Virus record (IMG/VR): IMGVR_UViG_3300030060_003000
Span: 1,609 to 59,026 of that record
DNA length: 57,418 nt
Strand: one strand, 5' to 3'
Source of the DNA: a virus
Below are positions 46,436-52,697 of this stretch, piece by piece. Positions within the stretch are counted from its first letter, which is position 1. Each line of letters starts with the position of its first letter. A model generated the notes under the pieces. That model was given only the letters and a program-made list of their open reading frames with translations, made no database searches and was not told the origin of the DNA. The translations under genes and the position numbers were made by a program.

Positions 46436-46791
46436 TATGCTTTTGTTTTTTTATAAGCAGCTTTTTCCCAAGGAAAACTTTTGTCTCCTTCTTCTGACCA
46501 CTTACCGTTATACTTTATTTTACCGTTTTTTCTAGGATATTTTTTACCCATATAAGTTATGTCATTATCTGTATAAGCTAATTTACCACTAGCCATATCT
46601 TGTGCATGCTTTTTCTCGTGATTTATAACTTTTTTTTCTTGAGTACTACCAGGTTTTATTTTATCACTTATATATATACTACCATCCATATTAGCTTCAC
46701 CTAGAATACCTTTATCTAGTTTCTTTCTAAATATAGGTGTTGTATCTGAATTTTTAATTCCACGTCGCTCTCTACCTAGTTTAAATGCCAT
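46435..46791 (-). CDS. MAFK-tagged zincin-like protein (HEKKH motif)
   Basis: A 118-residue protein starting MAFKLGRERRG, a variant of the tag. Residues 57-65 (NHEKKHAQD) contain HExxH (H58, E59, H62) followed by Asp, the metal-binding helix of zincin metallopeptidases, then AYTDNDITYMGKKYPRKNGK and FPWEKAAYKK. The context ISDKIKPGSTQEKKVINHEK fits a small M-class peptidase-like phage protein. A similar HETRHAAD motif occurs in the 3186-residue virion protein. It could cleave a virion or host protein, or be an inactive metal-binder. The motif is clear; activity is inferred. Confidence 0.7.
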   Translation of the reverse strand: MAFKLGRERRGIKNSDTTPIFRKKLDKGILGEANMDGSIYISDKIKPGSTQEKKVINHEKKHAQDMASGKLAYTDNDITYMGKKYPRKNGKIKYNGKWSEEGDKSFPWEKAAYKKTKA

Positions 46792-46792
46792 A

Positions 46793-47233
46793 TTATCTAT
46801 CTTTGTCTTTTATCATATCATCTATAGCTTTATTATAAACTTTATCTGTATATGATTTGTTGTTAAAAAATTTACTTCTTTCTGAAGTAGGTAAATCCTC
46901 TTCTCCTAGCAATATTCTATATATTCTACTAATGAGTTGAGAACACTTAAAAGAAGTTTTAAATACTGAGTATTTTATAGTAGTTCGGTTTCGATGTCGC
47001 CAAACTTCTATCCAATCATTTCTTCTAAGCTTCTCCCATCTATTTTTATCCCAACTCATAGTGTATACTCCGTTTATAAAGTCTTGTCGGGTAAATCTAC
47101 CTTTACAATCTAAGTATATCAATAATTCTAGATCAGCGTCGGTTATGTTGTAAGTTTTACAAGCCCATTTTCTTACTAATCTATAATATTTAAAGAGATT
47201 CATATCTCTTATATCTTGTGCTGTTATTATCAT
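46793..47233 (-). CDS. Winged-helix (MarR-like) DNA-binding protein
   Basis: I start at the ATG at 47233 (146 residues), where it overlaps the GroES stop as ATGA; twelve residues upstream to 47269 would lie wholly in the GroES frame. The sequence has helices (AQDIRDMNLFKYYRLVRKWA), a recognition-like segment (ITDADLELLIYLDCKGRFTR, then QDFINGVYTMSWDKNRWEKL) and a wing (DWIEVWRHRNRTTIKYSVFK), the order of MarR-type winged helices. It may regulate late transcription from the operon. The family call is by pattern only. Confidence 0.65.
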   Translation of the reverse strand: MIITAQDIRDMNLFKYYRLVRKWACKTYNITDADLELLIYLDCKGRFTRQDFINGVYTMSWDKNRWEKLRRNDWIEVWRHRNRTTIKYSVFKTSFKCSQLISRIYRILLGEEDLPTSERSKFFNNKSYTDKVYNKAIDDMIKDKDR

Positions 47234-47487
47234 TCTACGAGAACAACATCTATATCTCTTATAACCCAATGAAGTTTTTCATTATAATCAACTCCGTTAC
47301 CTCTATTTTTATCGTAATATATAATATCATTTTCTTTTAATACTTCAACAAGTTCTCCTTTTGATATTATTTTACCCCTAACATATCTATTATCAACATC
47401 GGTTTTTTCTGTTAATAATAACCCATTTACTTCTTTGTGTTTACTTTGAAGCGCTTCTATTAATATGTAATGTCCTATTGCTTTCAT
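47230..47487 (-). CDS. groES: GroES cochaperonin
   Basis: An 85-residue GroES-type ring subunit: MKAIGHYILIEAL, a mobile-loop-like KEVNGLLLTEK, then RYVRGKIISKGELVEVLKEN, DIIYYDKNRGNGVDYNEKLH and the final WVIRDIDVVLVE strand (xRExDILA-like end). It is slightly shorter than bacterial GroES (~95). Its start overlaps the GroEL stop (ATGA-type). It should cap the GroEL chamber encoded next to it. The LLL triplet in the loop fits GroEL binding, as the IVL of bacterial GroES does. Confidence 0.88.
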   Translation of the reverse strand: MKAIGHYILIEALQSKHKEVNGLLLTEKTDVDNRYVRGKIISKGELVEVLKENDIIYYDKNRGNGVDYNEKLHWVIRDIDVVLVE

Positions 47488-49046
47488 ATTTCTCTAGCGT
47501 TTGAAATTACACAATCTGCAGAAACTATAGTTGAAACAACGCTCACTGCATTTTTAAGAGCTGATTTAGTTACAAGCACTGGATCTATAATACCTCTTTC
47601 TACCATATCTACACCGTTGCCTGTTACAACGTCTATACCATAACCTTGTTCTAATGGTAAATCTTTATATGTTATACCAGCGTTATCTAATATAGTATGG
47701 TATGGTGCTTTTATAGCGCTTAACAATATCTCTTCGCCAACACCTTTAGCTTTTGTTTTTTGCGAAGCGTTTAATAGTGCAATACCACCACCAGGCACAA
47801 TACCTTCTTTCAAAGCTGCTTTAGTAGCATATATAGCATCTTCAACTCTATCGCGTTTTTCTTTTAGTTCGACTTTAGAATCAGCACCCACTTTGATGAC
47901 CCCAACTCTACCGGATAACATAGACAGTCTTTGTTCCAGCTTCTTTTTAATGAAACCATTTTTCTCATCATTGATAAGTTTTGAAACGAGTTCGATTCTC
48001 TCTTGTAAATCTTCATGTATATCTTCAATTGTTGTTATTACAGTTGTTTTTTCATCAGTTACAGCAAATTCAGCTTCACCTAAATGTTCTGGCTGTATCA
48101 TGTCTAAATCATCACCTAATTCTTCATTTATAACTGTAGCACCTGTTAATATAGCTAGATCTTCAGTTGTATCTTTTTTAGTAGGACCAAAGCCTGGTAA
48201 ATCAATTATATTGACCTTTATATTACCTTTAGCTTTGTTCATCATTAAAGCTGTTTTTACCTGTTGATCTACAGGCGCAACAATTAATAATGCTCTACCT
48301 TTTTTTATAACATACTCTAAAACGCTTTGTATTTTACGTATGTTAGGTATTTCGCTAGAAACGATTAATACTAGTGGGTTTTCTAATTCAGCTTTGTTTT
48401 TTTCTTTATCAGTTGTAAAGTATGCTGATGTTAGTCCACATTCAAGTTGTATTCCTTCAACAACTTCTACGTATGTTTGATCTGTTTCTGAGCTTTCCAT
48501 CAAAACAACACCGTTTTTACCTACGGTTTCATAAGCCTCTGCTATAATCTTTCCTAGTTCTTCATCATTATTACAACTTATTGAACTAACAGATCTCAAC
48601 ATATCGCCCTCGATCTTGACAGCAGACTTATCTAAGTATTTGTTTATTTTTACTAAAGCCGTGTTAATACCTTCTTTTATTTCTCTTATTGAAGCTTTAT
48701 CAATATCTGAATTATAAACTTCTTTTAATAAAGCTTGAGCAAGGACGGTTGCCGTTGTGGTACCGTCACCTGCTTCGCTTACTGTATTTCTAGCAGCTTC
48801 TTTTATTAAGGTTGCCCCTAAGTTTTCAACCGGGTCATGCAAGACTACGCTTTGCGCAACGGTTACACCGTCTTTTGTTATAACCGGGTTGCCTCTCGCA
48901 TCCTCGTATATTACACACTTTCCAGATGCTCCGAGAGTAGACTTTACTGCTTCAGCTAGTTTATCTACACCAGCCTTTATTTTAGATTTAGCGGAATCGC
49001 CAAAGTTTAAATCCTTGACAATCTCACTAGGGTGATTGTATTCCAT
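47484..49046 (-). CDS. groEL: GroEL chaperonin
   Basis: A 520-residue full-length group I chaperonin. ATP-site elements are present: TLGASGK (~38-43), ITKDGVT with the Asp equivalent to E. coli D52 (D59), GDGTTTA (93-99), and the hydrolytic RVEDA (~392) and GGG turn. Apical hydrophobic stretch (VEVVEGIQLECGLTSAYFTT) is intact. It lacks the GGM-rich tail and has an Ala for Pro33 after Gly (LGAS). It lies in one operon with groES. It would fold capsid or other late proteins or replace the host chaperonin. Confidence 0.95.
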   Translation of the reverse strand: MEYNHPSEIVKDLNFGDSAKSKIKAGVDKLAEAVKSTLGASGKCVIYEDARGNPVITKDGVTVAQSVVLHDPVENLGATLIKEAARNTVSEAGDGTTTATVLAQALLKEVYNSDIDKASIREIKEGINTALVKINKYLDKSAVKIEGDMLRSVSSISCNNDEELGKIIAEAYETVGKNGVVLMESSETDQTYVEVVEGIQLECGLTSAYFTTDKEKNKAELENPLVLIVSSEIPNIRKIQSVLEYVIKKGRALLIVAPVDQQVKTALMMNKAKGNIKVNIIDLPGFGPTKKDTTEDLAILTGATVINEELGDDLDMIQPEHLGEAEFAVTDEKTTVITTIEDIHEDLQERIELVSKLINDEKNGFIKKKLEQRLSMLSGRVGVIKVGADSKVELKEKRDRVEDAIYATKAALKEGIVPGGGIALLNASQKTKAKGVGEEILLSAIKAPYHTILDNAGITYKDLPLEQGYGIDVVTGNGVDMVERGIIDPVLVTKSALKNAVSVVSTIVSADCVISNAREI

Positions 49047-49078
49047 ATTATATTTAATTTAATTTAATTTATTTTAAT

Positions 49079-49375
49079 CTATTCAAAAGTCTTTACAACT
49101 TTTGGACCGCTAGCCGCTTCTACTTTTTTAGAGAAGTGTTCGATGCTTCCGTCAATTGCTGCTTCCGCACCTTCTACGGTTTCTCTTCGTGTTACATCTG
49201 ACCACTCATCTTCAGTATCAGGTCGTAAACATTCAGTTTGGTAAAATCCATTAGGCAACTGAGTTATTCTCCAGTTACTTTTAGTAGCTAAATGCTCCCA
49301 TTGCTTAATAGTTTCTTTACTCGGTTTTTGGTTGCCAACAGTGTGAGTGCTGGTCTTATAGTATAAATAAGTCAT
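49079..49375 (-). CDS. Conserved small protein, function unknown
   Basis: A 98-residue protein: MTYLYYKTSTHTVGNQKPSK, ETIKQWEHLATKSNWRITQL, GFYQTECLRPDTEDEWSDVT, RRETVEGAEAAIDGSIEHFS and a short tail. The Trp and Cys positions suggest one compact alpha/beta domain. It precedes groEL in the operon. I recall nothing sure for this family; no signal, membrane segment or metal motif is visible. Confidence 0.62.
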   Translation of the reverse strand: MTYLYYKTSTHTVGNQKPSKETIKQWEHLATKSNWRITQLPNGFYQTECLRPDTEDEWSDVTRRETVEGAEAAIDGSIEHFSKKVEAASGPKVVKTFE

Positions 49376-49420
49376 TTTGGTTTGTTTTTGGTTAATATTG
49401 ACTTGGTTTAGGGTCTTTCC

Positions 49421-49780
49421 CTATTTCTTTTTTCCATACATTTTAGTAGGAACTTTCTTTTTGTCTGGCTTTCTTAATCCCATTTCTTCCATACGTTTTA
49501 TGTATTCTGCTCTGGTTTCGCCATACTCGTTTCTTTTTTCTTTCTTTTTAGTTTCTTTTTTCATTTGGTCTTCTTTAGCAAATAAACCAGTTGCACCAGC
49601 TGCAGCACCTAAAGGTCCCATAGCTAATCTACCAACATCGCCTATACCAAATTTACCATCTTTACCTTTTAAAGCTCCTTTTAACGCACCGCCAATACCC
49701 TTAGCTATTTTACCAAGAAATTTGTTTGGTGATGTGTTTCCTTTTCCGTAGTGATGACTACCTTTCATTTTAAATGCCAT
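49421..49780 (-). CDS. MAFKMKG-tagged basic protein
   Basis: A 119-residue protein. N-terminus MAFKMKGSHHYGKGNTSPNK is a typical tag with an SPNK element. The rest has Gly/Ala/Lys-rich GKIAKGIGGALKGALKGKDG, which may form an amphipathic, membrane- or DNA-binding helix, then GRLAMGPLGAAAGATGLFAK and a Lys-Glu-rich C-terminal tail. It is strongly basic. It starts three bases after the next tagged gene. A virion DNA- or membrane-active accessory protein is conceivable. Confidence 0.75.
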   Translation of the reverse strand: MAFKMKGSHHYGKGNTSPNKFLGKIAKGIGGALKGALKGKDGKFGIGDVGRLAMGPLGAAAGATGLFAKEDQMKKETKKKEKRNEYGETRAEYIKRMEEMGLRKPDKKKVPTKMYGKKK

Positions 49781-49782
49781 AG

Positions 49783-50277
49783 TTATTTCTTTTTAGTTGT
49801 TTTTTTCTTTGGAACATATCCATCGATTTTCATTTCTTTTTCTTTCTCAGTCATTTTAGCAATATCAGCTTTACTATAATCAGCGCCTGGATAAGCTGGT
49901 ACAAAATCTTCTTGAGACTTTGGCTTAGCCTTTGCTTTTGGTCTACCAGTTACCGCGCCATCTTTTATCATTCGATCAGCATCGGCAGGAGTAAAACCTT
50001 CTTTTAATAAATCTTCCTTTGTTTTCTTACCGTCCTTCATTTTAGTTGGAGCGTCTTTCTTCATGTTTCTCTCTATAGCAGTTTGTCTAGCAGTTTCGTA
50101 GCCAGACATCTTACCATCTTTATTTAAATCACCTTTCATTTGGAAAGCAGATGATTTAGCTTTACCATCAGCCATACTTTTATATCCAGACTTCTCTAGC
50201 GGAATACTTCCTTTTGCACCCGCCCCATTGCTTTTATAGTTTGGGTACAGTGATGGACCCTTCATTTTATATCCCAT
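49783..50277 (-). CDS. MGYKMKG-tagged protein with EF-hand-like loop
   Basis: A 164-residue protein starting MGYKMKGPSLYPN. A second tag-like AFQMKG at 45-49 leads straight into a canonical EF-hand loop DLNKDGKMSGYE (residues 50-61: acidic or polar ligands at 1,3,5,9 and Glu at 12, Gly at 6), followed by a helix (TARQTAIERNMKK). Single EF-hand loops like this can bind calcium. The rest is Lys-rich with KEDLLKEGFTPADADRMIKD. It is the fourth gene from the late promoter region. Whether calcium controls a virion function is unknown. Confidence 0.72.
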   Translation of the reverse strand: MGYKMKGPSLYPNYKSNGAGAKGSIPLEKSGYKSMADGKAKSSAFQMKGDLNKDGKMSGYETARQTAIERNMKKDAPTKMKDGKKTKEDLLKEGFTPADADRMIKDGAVTGRPKAKAKPKSQEDFVPAYPGADYSKADIAKMTEKEKEMKIDGYVPKKKTTKKK

Positions 50278-50292
50278 AGTTTTGTTCTTTTA

Positions 50293-50322
50293 TATATTAT
50301 TACTTATTACTTTAATTTTTTA
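50293..50322 (-). promoter_or_regulatory. Candidate late promoter ahead of the tagged genes
   Basis: Minus strand: TAAAAAATT, twelve bases ending AAGT, then AATAATATA, 16 bases before the MGYKMKG gene. It shows the 9-12-9 layout shared by five minus-strand sites. It overlaps the stop of the basic protein gene by a few bases. Confidence 0.3.
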
Positions 50323-51132
50323 CTTCTTTTTACGTTGAGAATAAGGCCTCCAGTTACCAACACCACCTTTAATTCCATGTACAGAATTTTTTGCGCCATC
50401 TTTCATTGCTTTTCTCTTTGTAGTTGGTGGAGCAGTAGGATCGTTTTTGTATTGACCCATTTCATACCTTGATTTTGCAAGAGTTTTGCTTTGATCGTCA
50501 CTACCTTTAGAAGCTCTTGGTCCAAAACCTCCTTTTTTCAAAAGATCAACTTCAGATTTACCAGTTGTTTTCATTTTATTTGGAGATTTTACTTTTTTAC
50601 CAGTAACATTTGATGTAAAGTCTGTATAACCGTGATAACCTTGTCTTTTAGCGTAAGGTCTAGTACCTTTTACAGTATCTTTATAAGGTGGTTTCATAAA
50701 ACCTTTACCTTTAGAAGGTTTCTTTTTCTTATTCTTTTTATCTTCAGCTAATTCAGTTTCGTAATCACTTACTTGTCCAGTATGTAAAGTACCATCAGAC
50801 GCTTTGTAATACTTTTTACCGTTTTTGTAAATAATTTTTCCATTATTTTTAACAGGAGACTTAGGTTTTGTGTGACCATAACCCTTTTTCTTTAGCTCAA
50901 GATGCTTTTCGTATGTTTTAGCCATAACTTCATCACCATCTTTGTACATCATGTGTGGTTTAAAGTCTTTTATTTCATCTTTTTTAACTTTAAATGGTGA
51001 ATCACTAGATTTTTCCTCGTTTTGACTGTGTAAACCCATATTAAATGGTCTTCTATTGTCAAAACCGAGTTTCTGTGGCTTATAACCACAACCTTCTACT
51101 TTATATAATGGATCGTTTGGTGTTCTTATCAT
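50320..51132 (-). CDS. Large basic Lys-rich protein with SPxK segments
   Basis: A 270-residue protein. N-terminus MIRTPNDPLYKVEGCGYKPQ; then SSDSPFKVKKDEIK, KPKSPVKNNGKIIYKNGKKY, KVKSPNKMKTTGKSEVDLLK. The repeated SPxK pieces recall the SPLK part of the tagged proteins, without the MAFK start. More than a quarter of residues are Lys, with Gly and polar residues, so much of it is likely disordered. A DNA-condensing or virion internal role is an inference. It is the second gene of the late operon. Confidence 0.6.
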   Translation of the reverse strand: MIRTPNDPLYKVEGCGYKPQKLGFDNRRPFNMGLHSQNEEKSSDSPFKVKKDEIKDFKPHMMYKDGDEVMAKTYEKHLELKKKGYGHTKPKSPVKNNGKIIYKNGKKYYKASDGTLHTGQVSDYETELAEDKKNKKKKPSKGKGFMKPPYKDTVKGTRPYAKRQGYHGYTDFTSNVTGKKVKSPNKMKTTGKSEVDLLKKGGFGPRASKGSDDQSKTLAKSRYEMGQYKNDPTAPPTTKRKAMKDGAKNSVHGIKGGVGNWRPYSQRKKK

Positions 51133-51584
51133 TATCCTCTTGTTTTATTTAGTTTACCCGTAACTAGATTACGAGTTTTTCTTACTTTTCTACCTTTTTT
51201 TACTTTTGGTAGCTTAATATTCTTTATTTTTTTAAGTATCTTCTTTTTAGTCGATGTGTTCTTTGCTCTATCGCGAGCATCTGCAATAGCCTGCGTCTTC
51301 TTGTCCAACGTAACTTCAGGAGATATATAACCTGGAGCCTTAACATTTTTTAATTTTCTTGGAATACGCTTGCTTTTCATCCGTTTAGTCTTTTTTGGTT
51401 TTAAAGGCTTAGGATTATAGTTAGCATCTTCTTGATTTGTATTTCTATATCTAAAAGTATATGTTGATTTATCAGGGTTTTTAACAGTAAAAGATCTAAC
51501 CCCGTCACCTAAATCTTTTATAGGTTTTACGCGGGCCATTCCATCTCCGTGTTTGTTAACTTTTACTAGTTTATCTTTAGGCAT
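51132..51584 (-). CDS. Very basic protein, first gene of the late operon
   Basis: A 150-residue protein, extremely rich in Lys and Arg: a small beta domain (MARVKPIKDLGDGVRSFTVK ... STYTFRYRNTNQED) is followed by a basic tail (KPKKTKRMKSKRIPRKLKNV ... KKKILKKIKNIKLPKVKKGR). It resembles DNA- or RNA-binding proteins. It is the first gene read from the divergent promoter region. It could be an internal DNA-binding virion protein or a late regulator. Not recognised by family. Its stop shares one base with the next gene start. Confidence 0.65.
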   Translation of the reverse strand: MPKDKLVKVNKHGDGMARVKPIKDLGDGVRSFTVKNPDKSTYTFRYRNTNQEDANYNPKPLKPKKTKRMKSKRIPRKLKNVKAPGYISPEVTLDKKTQAIADARDRAKNTSTKKKILKKIKNIKLPKVKKGRKVRKTRNLVTGKLNKTRG

Positions 51585-51617
51585 CGTGATCGTTTATTTT
51601 TTTAGATACTATATATT

Positions 51618-51647
51618 CTTATTATCACTTATAAAAAAGCGTTTTTA
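51618..51647 (-). promoter_or_regulatory. Candidate late promoter of the late operon
   Basis: Minus strand: TAAAAACGC, twelve bases ending AAGT, GATAATAAG, 34 bases before the first late ATG. It resembles the early motif but with a spacer of 12 instead of 9 and without the upstream TACAA, hence may be used by a different polymerase form. Confidence 0.4.
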
Positions 51648-51652
51648 CAAAG

Positions 51653-51700
51653 TGTGACACTAGCTAGTTACTATATCCCTATTAATAGGCTTATGTCACA
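51653..51700. promoter_or_regulatory. Nested palindromes in the divergent region
   Basis: TGTGACA (51653-51659) and TGTCACA (51694-51700) are an inverted repeat enclosing two palindromes: CTAGCTAG (51660-51667) and CCTATTAATAGG (51678-51689). A nine-A run follows on the plus strand, which is not the T-tract a plus-strand terminator needs. Symmetry suits an operator for dimeric regulators or a replication element. Confidence 0.5.
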
Positions 51701-51732
51701 AAAAAAAAGTTGTTATAAATATTGAGGTACCG

Positions 51733-51800
51733 TGTTGCTCCACCTATATGCACCACCTACCCCACTGCAAAACGCGAATATTTGGCCCCACCGGGTGTTT
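51733..51800. other. GC-rich island in the divergent intergenic region
   Basis: In a stretch with no gene between 51585 and 52068, bases 51733-51800 are unusually GC-rich, with repeated CCACC/CACC on the plus strand. Read on the minus strand it would be the 5' leader of transcripts from the minus promoter at 51812. It could be a structured leader or an origin-associated element; no ORF or recognisable RNA family seen. Confidence 0.35.
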
Positions 51801-51811
51801 ATCTGTATGCT

Positions 51812-51845
51812 TTTATTATCATTTTTTACTCGTTTTTACTTTGTA
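51812..51845 (-). promoter_or_regulatory. Early-type promoter motif, minus-strand copy
   Basis: Minus strand: TACAAAG, TAAAAACGA, nine bases, GATAATAAA. Same order and spacing as the seven plus-strand copies, with one mismatch in the middle box. It points toward the late operon and lies 12 bases from the plus-strand copy at 51857, so the two form a divergent pair. Confidence 0.7.
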
Positions 51846-51856
51846 TTAATAACTTT

Positions 51857-51890
51857 TACATAATAAATACGACTATTATTAGATAATATA
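51857..51890 (+). promoter_or_regulatory. Early promoter motif copy 1
   Basis: TACATAA, then TAAATACGA (51864-51872), spacer of nine, GATAATATA (51882-51890). It is the first plus-strand copy. A tiny 21-codon ORF starts at 51898. Confidence 0.75.
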
Positions 51891-51897
51891 TATGTAA

Positions 51898-51963
51898 ATG
51901 AAAACGAAACAAATAAATAAATTAAATTTGCAAACAGTGAAGTCGCGGACAGTACATGTGTAA
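51898..51963 (+). CDS. Possible 21-residue leader peptide
   Basis: ATG at 51898, seven bases after promoter copy 1, opens a 21-codon frame (MKTKQINKLNLQTVKSRTVH, then V) with stop TAA at 51961-51963. It is basic and has no known family. It could be a leader peptide or chance. A second promoter copy lies between it and the next gene. Confidence 0.25.
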   Translation: MKTKQINKLNLQTVKSRTVHV

Positions 51964-51997
51964 GTAAATTATTAAGTAAACAAAGTATGTACTTTTA

Positions 51998-52031
51998 TAC
52001 AATGTAAATACGACTCATAAAAGATAATAAA
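51998..52031 (+). promoter_or_regulatory. Early promoter motif copy 2
   Basis: TACAATG, TAAATACGA (52005-52013), nine-base spacer, GATAATAAA (52023-52031), 37 bases before the ATG at 52069. Confidence 0.78.
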
Positions 52032-52068
52032 TATAGATAAAATAAATAATAATTAAATAGTAAAAAAA

Positions 52069-52290
52069 ATGGAATTAAATTCAAAAAGATTTGTGATAAG
52101 AAAATCACTAGTAGGTAAAAATGCAGTAATCACAGTAAACTTCAAAAATGGTAAAACTGCAAAGTATAATCACGACAAAGTGTATGAAGTAATGAAAGAT
52201 AAATTAGCAGAAATGCCTTGCTTCATAAAGTATAAAAGTTATACTGCAAGTAACAATGTTCCAGTAGTAGCAAGAGAAATCTGTGAGTAA
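52069..52290 (+). CDS. Small early protein, function unknown
   Basis: A 73-residue basic protein: MELNSKRFVIRKSLVGKNAV, ITVNFKNGKTAKYNHDKVYE, MPCFIKYKSYTASNNVPVVA. The pattern of alternating strands suggests a small beta fold. It is the first clear gene behind tandem early promoters, so it is likely expressed at once after infection. I do not recognise it. The A-rich leader AGTAAAAAAAATGG shows no Shine-Dalgarno. Confidence 0.65.
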   Translation: MELNSKRFVIRKSLVGKNAVITVNFKNGKTAKYNHDKVYEVMKDKLAEMPCFIKYKSYTASNNVPVVAREICE

Positions 52291-52349
52291 TATTGTAAAG
52301 TCGAGTTAGTTCCACTTGTTCCCTCGTATAATCAAATATGAATGAGTAA

Positions 52350-52390
52350 TGTAGTTATGGTAGGCAGGTGAGTTCGATTCTCACACTACA
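52350..52390 (+). ncRNA. tRNA-like T-arm/acceptor minihelix
   Basis: TGTAGT (52350-52355), twelve bases, GTGAG (52368-52372), T-loop TTCGATT, CTCAC (52380-52384), ACTACA (52385-52390). This is a perfect 5-bp T arm with a canonical loop, stacked directly on a 6-bp acceptor-like stem, as in tRNA. The 12 bases between (TATGGTAGGCAG) keep D-loop-like GG but there is no anticodon arm. It lies between two early genes in a 115-base gap. It may be a tRNA remnant or a tRNA-mimicking element. Confidence 0.6.
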
Positions 52391-52405
52391 ACTAAAATAT
52401 ATAAT

Positions 52406-52645
52406 ATGAGTAGAGAAGAATTAAAGCGTATGTGGTTTAGTATGCCTCACCCTACGCCAAAGAAAGAGGTGAGAGTAATTAAAGTAACAACACTTGGTGC
52501 AAATCATTATGAATGTAAGAAAATACGAGATGATGAGTTTGGTTACCACACTTATAGTAGTAACTGGAGAACACTCAGTGAAGCAATAGCATTTGCTCGT
52601 AAACTACAAAATGATGCACCTGAATTTAGTATAGTGTTACACTAA
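52406..52645 (+). CDS. Small early protein, function unknown
   Basis: A 79-residue protein: MSREELKRMWFSMPHPTPKK, EVRVIKVTTLGANHYECKKI, DDEFGYHTYSSNWRTLSEAI, FARKLQNDAP, ending IVLH. It looks like a short beta sheet plus a helix (LSEAIAFARKL). It follows the tRNA-like element in the early operon. No family recognised. Confidence 0.62.
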   Translation: MSREELKRMWFSMPHPTPKKEVRVIKVTTLGANHYECKKIRDDEFGYHTYSSNWRTLSEAIAFARKLQNDAPEFSIVLH

Positions 52646-52646
52646 A

Positions 52647-52680
52647 TGCAATATAAATACGATAATAGTAAGATAATATA
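52647..52680 (+). promoter_or_regulatory. Early promoter motif copy 3
   Basis: TGCAATA, TAAATACGA (52654-52662), nine-base spacer, GATAATATA (52672-52680), 17 bases before the ATG at 52698. It starts right after the stop of the previous gene. Confidence 0.8.
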
Positions 52681-52697
52681 TATAAATAATAAATAAT

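Noticed and set aside
47893-49035. Long plus-strand frames over the groEL gene
   Set aside because: They mirror the codon pattern of groEL on the other strand, show no recognisable protein features and lack leaders.
51653-51710. Intrinsic terminator at the TGTGACA/TGTCACA repeat
   Set aside because: On the plus strand an A run follows the stem, not T. On the minus strand the T run comes before the stem. Neither fits a terminator.
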